NCBI GenBank assembly: GCA_030652995.1
Contig: JAUSAG010000028.1
Span: 1-57,296, forward strand
Length of the DNA stretch: 57,296 bases
Reading direction: 5' to 3'
Source of the DNA: Methylotenera sp.
GTDB lineage: Bacteria > Pseudomonadota > Gammaproteobacteria > Burkholderiales > Methylophilaceae
In this document: positions 53,308 to 57,296 of the stretch, one piece after another
Position numbering within the stretch: position 1 is the stretch's first letter
Layout of the letters: each line of letters begins with the position of its first letter
Position numbers and translations under genes: made by a program
The notes under the pieces: generated by a model
Told to the model about the DNA's origin: nothing
What the model saw: only the letters and a program-made list of their open reading frames with translations
The model's database searches: none

Positions 53308-55815
53308 CTAAATACTGTTAAGTAACTGTCGTGGCGGGATCTTTAAAAAGCCTCGTAGCCCAAGCCAAGCAGCGAGTGGAACGACGGTAGCAGAAACCAG
53401 CATCACGATTAGCACCAGAGTGACATTGAATTGAAATGGGATATTAAGAACATTTACACTAAGGTAGTAAGCCAGCAGATTTGATGCAATGGTAGCGACC
53501 AATGCGGCAATTAACCCGATACAAGCAAACTCAGCGATGTACGCAATAGTCACCTGCCGTCTTGATGCGCCAAATACACGCATCAGTGTGGCTTCGGCTA
53601 TGCGTTCTTCTCTTGTTGCCACTAATGCCGCATACAGCACGGCAACGCCTGCAATTAAACTAAAAGAAAATACATAGGCGATTGCGCTACTCATTTTTTG
53701 CATAATGCCCCGCACTTGCTGCATTAGCGCTGCAACATCAATCACGGTTAAATTTGGATATTGTTTAACTAATTGGTTTAATGGGGCATCGGCACCCACG
53801 GGCAAATAAAAGCTACTGATAAAATTTGCAGCATACGGCTCTAGCAAGCCCGGCGGCGTTACGGCAAAAAAGTTAGCGCGCATGGTATCCCACTCTACTT
53901 TTCTGAGGCTGGTCACGGTTAGCGTGGTTAAATTGCCTGCTATATCAAACACTAGCTTGTCGCCCAATTGCACACCTAACGTTTCTGCCAAACCTTGCTC
54001 GAGTGAGAGAAATGGCTTGCCATGTTCTTGTGATGTCCACCAACGACCAGCTAACAAGCGATTATCGCTTTGCATGGTTGCAGCCCATGACAAATTAAAT
54101 TCGCGTTCAGCGAGCCGCTTTGCGCGTTCATCTTGCCACTGTGCGGTATTGATTAACTCACCATTTTTACTAATTAACCGTGCGCGCACCATGGGGAAAA
54201 TCGCTGTATCTTTAATGTTTTGCTGTGCAAAAAATTGAGTGATCCCTGTAATTTGGGCGGGTTGAATATTAATGACAAAACGATTTGGCGCGTCACTGGG
54301 TAAAGATGCTTGCCAACTTTGAATCAAATCGCCACGAATTAACGCTAACAACATCAGCACCATCAGCCCCATACTAAAACCGATCATTTGCACGGTTGAT
54401 AACCCGGCTCTTCTTTTAAGCCCCTGTATGCCTAGGCTAATCGATGAAAGTGTTTTATTTTGCGGCGTTAAGCTAAATAACCGTTGCACTGAGCCAACTA
54501 AGCCATAGGCAAAACCTGAAATAACCACACAAAGTGCAAGCACCGCTAACATAGTATAAACGGCAATTTTTGTATCATGTGCTTGCCAAAAAATCATGGC
54601 GGCCATGACTATCGCCGCTGGTAAGAACTTGGCTTGCGCGGATATGGGCTGAGCAAGTGTTTCACGCCTTAATATGTTAATAGCAGTGAGGTTGCGCATT
54701 TGCCAAGCGTGTGGAATCACCACAGCAACCATCATAGCCATACTGGCGGCAAACCCAACCCAGATAGGCGCTACAGATAATGTTGGCAGCGCTTCAACAA
54801 ACAAGCTGCCGGCTAGATTAGCTAAACCCATTTGTGCTAAATAACCGAGTGCTGAGCCTGCTATGGCACTAAAAAATGCAATCAAAAGTGTTTGTAGCGC
54901 TAATACCTGCAACACCGTATTTTGCCGTGCGCCAAAGCAGCGCATCAGTGCAAAGGTATCCAAGCTCTGCTTAACATAAGGCAAACTTGATAACAACATG
55001 GCTACCGTGGCTAATATCACACTGACCATGGCAGATAAGCCTAAGAATTGACGCGCTTTATCTAAAGCCGATTTAATTTCAGGACGTGCGTTGCGTACGT
55101 CTTCGATTTTTTCACCACGGCCTAATTCCGCCTTGGTTTTTAAAAAGTAGTCGTTAACCTTTTGAGGGTCTGCCGCAAGTAACAGCTGATATTTCACACG
55201 GCTACCGTATTGAATCAACTTAGATGCGGGCAAGTCTGCTGCGTTTATTAGTAATCGGGGCGCAAAACTGAACATATCGCCACCGCGTGATGGTTCACGT
55301 AACAAAATCGCGCCAATACGCAATGTATGCTCACCCACTTCAACTTCATCACCAACTTTTACACCCAATAAATTAGCCAGACGTGGCTCTAACCAAGCCT
55401 CACCTGGCTGTGGTGCAGATTTTACTGTTTCTCCAACATCATCAATCGTGGCACCGATGGTGAGATCACCACGTAACGGAAAGCCCAACTCAACCGCTTT
55501 TATTTCGACTAGCTGGCTTATTTCTCCATGAATGACCATGCTGGCAAATTCATAGGTGCGAATATTCTTCATGCCTTGACTTTGTGCACGCTTGATAAAG
55601 GCTGGACGAATGGGGTGGTCTGCCATCACCGCAATATCTCCACCCAACAATAATCCACCCTGCTGATTAAGTGCGGACGCTACGCGCTGCGTAAAAAAAC
55701 TCACCGCAGTAATTGCCGCCACGGCTAGCACCAAAGCAAAAACCAACACGCGCAGCGTACCTGCGCGCCACAAACTTAGGGTTTGAGTCCAAGCCAACTT
55801 AAGCGTTAACATCAT
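53308..55815 (-). CDS. ybbP: FtsX-like ABC transporter permease (YbbP family)
   Basis: 835 residues. N-terminal membrane helix (about 20-42), a large periplasmic domain (about 45-255), then two FtsX/MacB-type permease modules (about 258-385 and 690-830) plus extra membrane helices between about 395 and 500. Overlaps the ATPase gene by four bases. Usually paired with YbbA and next to tesA, as here; substrate is uncertain, possibly lipid or lipoprotein release from the envelope. Confidence 0.92.
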   Translation of the reverse strand: MMLTLKLAWTQTLSLWRAGTLRVLVFALVLAVAAITAVSFFTQRVASALNQQGGLLLGGDIAVMADHPIRPAFIKRAQSQGMKNIRTYEFASMVIHGEISQLVEIKAVELGFPLRGDLTIGATIDDVGETVKSAPQPGEAWLEPRLANLLGVKVGDEVEVGEHTLRIGAILLREPSRGGDMFSFAPRLLINAADLPASKLIQYGSRVKYQLLLAADPQKVNDYFLKTKAELGRGEKIEDVRNARPEIKSALDKARQFLGLSAMVSVILATVAMLLSSLPYVKQSLDTFALMRCFGARQNTVLQVLALQTLLIAFFSAIAGSALGYLAQMGLANLAGSLFVEALPTLSVAPIWVGFAASMAMMVAVVIPHAWQMRNLTAINILRRETLAQPISAQAKFLPAAIVMAAMIFWQAHDTKIAVYTMLAVLALCVVISGFAYGLVGSVQRLFSLTPQNKTLSSISLGIQGLKRRAGLSTVQMIGFSMGLMVLMLLALIRGDLIQSWQASLPSDAPNRFVINIQPAQITGITQFFAQQNIKDTAIFPMVRARLISKNGELINTAQWQDERAKRLAEREFNLSWAATMQSDNRLLAGRWWTSQEHGKPFLSLEQGLAETLGVQLGDKLVFDIAGNLTTLTVTSLRKVEWDTMRANFFAVTPPGLLEPYAANFISSFYLPVGADAPLNQLVKQYPNLTVIDVAALMQQVRGIMQKMSSAIAYVFSFSLIAGVAVLYAALVATREERIAEATLMRVFGASRRQVTIAYIAEFACIGLIAALVATIASNLLAYYLSVNVLNIPFQFNVTLVLIVMLVSATVVPLAAWLGLRGFLKIPPRQLLNSI

Positions 55816-56498
55816 GTGCTAGCCACTTCTTCTAATCGTCCGTTTTGCAAATTGAGTTGGCGCTGGCAACGATTAGCTAGATGAATATCATGGGTCACTA
55901 GCACTAAGGTGGTGCCCGCCTCCGCGTTCATCTTAAATAGCAATTCAATAATCATTTGCCCAGTGGCGTTATCCAAATTACCTGTGGGCTCATCTGCAAA
56001 TAAAATTTCAGGCTCGGTAGCAAATGCACGCGCAAGCGCAACACGTTGTTGCTCGCCACCAGACAATTGCTTAGGGTAATGTTGCAAGCGCTGGCTTAAA
56101 CCTACTTTATTCAAAGCCTCTAGGCTTAATGCTTTTGCCTGCGGATGATTTTTCAATTGCAGTGGCAACATCACGTTTTCAAGCGCAGTGAGTGAAGGCA
56201 GCAACTGGAATGACTGAAACACAAAACCCATGGTTTTAGCGCGTATAGTGGCACGCCCATCTTCATCTAACCCACTAAATAGGCTGCCTTTAATCTGAAC
56301 GTTACCGGCAGTTGGTACATCCAATCCGGCAAGCAAGCTCAATAATGTAGATTTACCTGAGCCTGAACTGCCGATAATTGCCACTTGCTCACCAGGAGCT
56401 ATGCTTAAATTTAAACCTTGTAGAATACGAAGTTGGTTATCATGGTTGATAATTTCATAATATAAATCGCGCGCTTGAATGATAGGAGGCTGTTGCAT
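55812..56498 (-). CDS. ybbA: ABC transporter ATP-binding protein (YbbA family)
   Basis: 228 residues from ATG at 56498; an in-frame start at 56537 would reach into tesA and is less likely. Walker A GSSGSGKST, signature LSGGEQQRV, Walker B ILFADEPTGNLD, H-loop THD. LolD/MacB-like. The start codon overlaps the tesA start region on the other strand, a head-to-head arrangement also known in E. coli. Confidence 0.92.
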   Translation of the reverse strand: MQQPPIIQARDLYYEIINHDNQLRILQGLNLSIAPGEQVAIIGSSGSGKSTLLSLLAGLDVPTAGNVQIKGSLFSGLDEDGRATIRAKTMGFVFQSFQLLPSLTALENVMLPLQLKNHPQAKALSLEALNKVGLSQRLQHYPKQLSGGEQQRVALARAFATEPEILFADEPTGNLDNATGQMIIELLFKMNAEAGTTLVLVTHDIHLANRCQRQLNLQNGRLEEVAST

Positions 56499-57160
56499 TG
56501 ATGTTGTTCCGCTTATTTTTAGTATTAAAGACTGCATTACTTAGTTTGTGTGTTTTGGGTTTGGTTGCATGGGCACCTGCTACAAATGCAGAAAATCCTA
56601 AAATTTTGATTGTTGGCGATAGTTTATCTGCCGCCTATGGTATTCCACAACAGCAAGGCTGGGCTGTATTATTGCAAAAAAATCTTCAGCTTAAAAATTA
56701 TCGTTATGATGTCGTCAATGCCAGTATGAGCGGAGAAACCAGTAGCGGCGGTGCTAGCCGCATCAACACTGCACTACAAAAAACAAAACCGGCCATTGTT
56801 ATTTTAGAACTTGGCGCAAACGATGGCTTGCGTGGTTTACCTATTAGCGAAATGATAACTAACCTCAGTAATATTATTCGACAAAGTAAGCAATCTGGCG
56901 CTAAAGTATTACTGATTGGCATGCAAATTCCACCTAACTATGGCCCCAAATATTCAGAAGCATTTAGCCAAAGCTACCTACGGTTAAGCCATGAGCATAA
57001 AATCCCGCTGGTACCTTTTATGCTAAAAAATATTGCAGTCCAGCCTGACTTGATTCAACAAGACGGCTTACATCCCAACGTACTTGCACAGCCAATGATT
57101 TTAGAAAATATTTGGCCTCAATTAAAGTTGCTACTTAAAAAAAATAATACTGGCTATTGA
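56498..57160 (+). CDS. tesA: Multifunctional acyl-CoA thioesterase / arylesterase TesA (GDSL family)
   Basis: About 220 residues. Signal peptide at the N-terminus (cleavage near PATNA). SGNH motifs: block I IVGDSLSAAYG, block III GANDG and block V DGLHPN with catalytic Ser, Asp and His. TTG at 56498 has AGGAGG at eight bases; ATG at 56501 gives almost the same product. Periplasmic esterase and lysophospholipase. Confidence 0.93.
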   Translation: MMLFRLFLVLKTALLSLCVLGLVAWAPATNAENPKILIVGDSLSAAYGIPQQQGWAVLLQKNLQLKNYRYDVVNASMSGETSSGGASRINTALQKTKPAIVILELGANDGLRGLPISEMITNLSNIIRQSKQSGAKVLLIGMQIPPNYGPKYSEAFSQSYLRLSHEHKIPLVPFMLKNIAVQPDLIQQDGLHPNVLAQPMILENIWPQLKLLLKKNNTGY

Positions 57161-57296
57161 ACATTTGCCCGCGCATTCCCCCTCTTAGCCGAATTCCGAA
57201 CCAGCTTTGAGGCAAGAGGTGGGTCAAGCGGGCGGTTTTGATTTTAGTTTTTTAGTTTCTGATTTTCTTCCATGCTCCATCGTACCTTGTGCATCC
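57161..57296. other. 3' spacer after tesA
   Basis: 136 bp to the window end. GCCCGCGC-type and GCGGGCGG segments with nested CCCTCTT/AAGAGG can pair over about 60 bp and are followed by a T-rich stretch on the plus strand, so this is a likely tesA terminator. No gene seen. Confidence 0.45.

Noticed and set aside
1-57296. CRISPR arrays, tRNA or rRNA genes
   Set aside because: No regularly spaced repeat set and no recognisable tRNA cloverleaf or rRNA segment was seen on reading.

Overview
The window looks like a chromosomal segment of an AT-rich betaproteobacterium, most likely a methylotroph of the family Methylophilaceae (Methylotenera-like). This rests on gene content and protein resemblance (FlhDC together with FlhF/FlhG, dual stators, PurT, TypA, an MSHA-type pilus locus) and is an inference, not a database match. 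No rRNA, tRNA, CRISPR array or prophage was seen.

Positions 1-18.5 kb are a motility region. On the minus strand runs motA-motB-cheZ-cheY-cheA-cheW-mcp; the mcp carries four tandem PAS domains and is cut by the window start. Next come a membrane-anchored methyltransferase, a DUF4282 protein and flhDC. Divergently on the plus strand runs a tightly coupled flhB-flhA-flhF-flhG-fliA-motC-motD operon. The genome therefore has two stator sets (MotAB, MotCD). Its FlhG keeps the FlhF-activating N-terminal motif but has lost the P-loop.

Positions 18.6-37.3 kb hold an MSHA/type II secretion-like pilus locus, all on the minus strand: a major pilin, two further prepilin-like proteins, a PilM-PilN-like fusion, PilO-like, GspE ATPase, GspF platform, PilP-like and MshL secretin, then a lipoprotein and a retropepsin-like protease. 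Upstream of the pilin lie a PglL/Wzy-type oligosaccharyltransferase and a shorter relative that lacks the C-terminal domain.

The most interesting signal is a candidate sigma-54 regulon. A repeated motif, TGGYTG-N5-AACCA, often extended to AACCA-N5-TGGCTG-N5-AACCA with half-sites about one helical turn apart, occurs upstream of five transcription units: pilin, oligosaccharyltransferase, its paralogue, a TonB-dependent receptor and a PepSY protein. Four of these also have a GG-N10-GC (-24/-12) promoter 53-97 bp downstream of the motif. The pilin one is a textbook match. The only sigma-54 activator in the window (48622-50067) is divergent from the TonB receptor and shares the three-copy motif cluster with it, so it is the obvious candidate regulator.

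Positions 37.3-40.6 kb are an accessory island of nested palindromic repeats, an orphan XRE regulator behind a perfect 40-bp palindrome, and a toxin-antitoxin-like pair (winged-helix protein plus AbiEii-like nucleotidyltransferase) whose promoter sits between two 25-bp inverted operator arms. Positions 40.6-57.3 kb return to core genes: typA, two rhlE-type helicases, a collapsed mntA/hepT module, a truncated globin, purT, the sigma-54 activator, the TonB receptor, and a ybbP-ybbA / tesA divergent pair.
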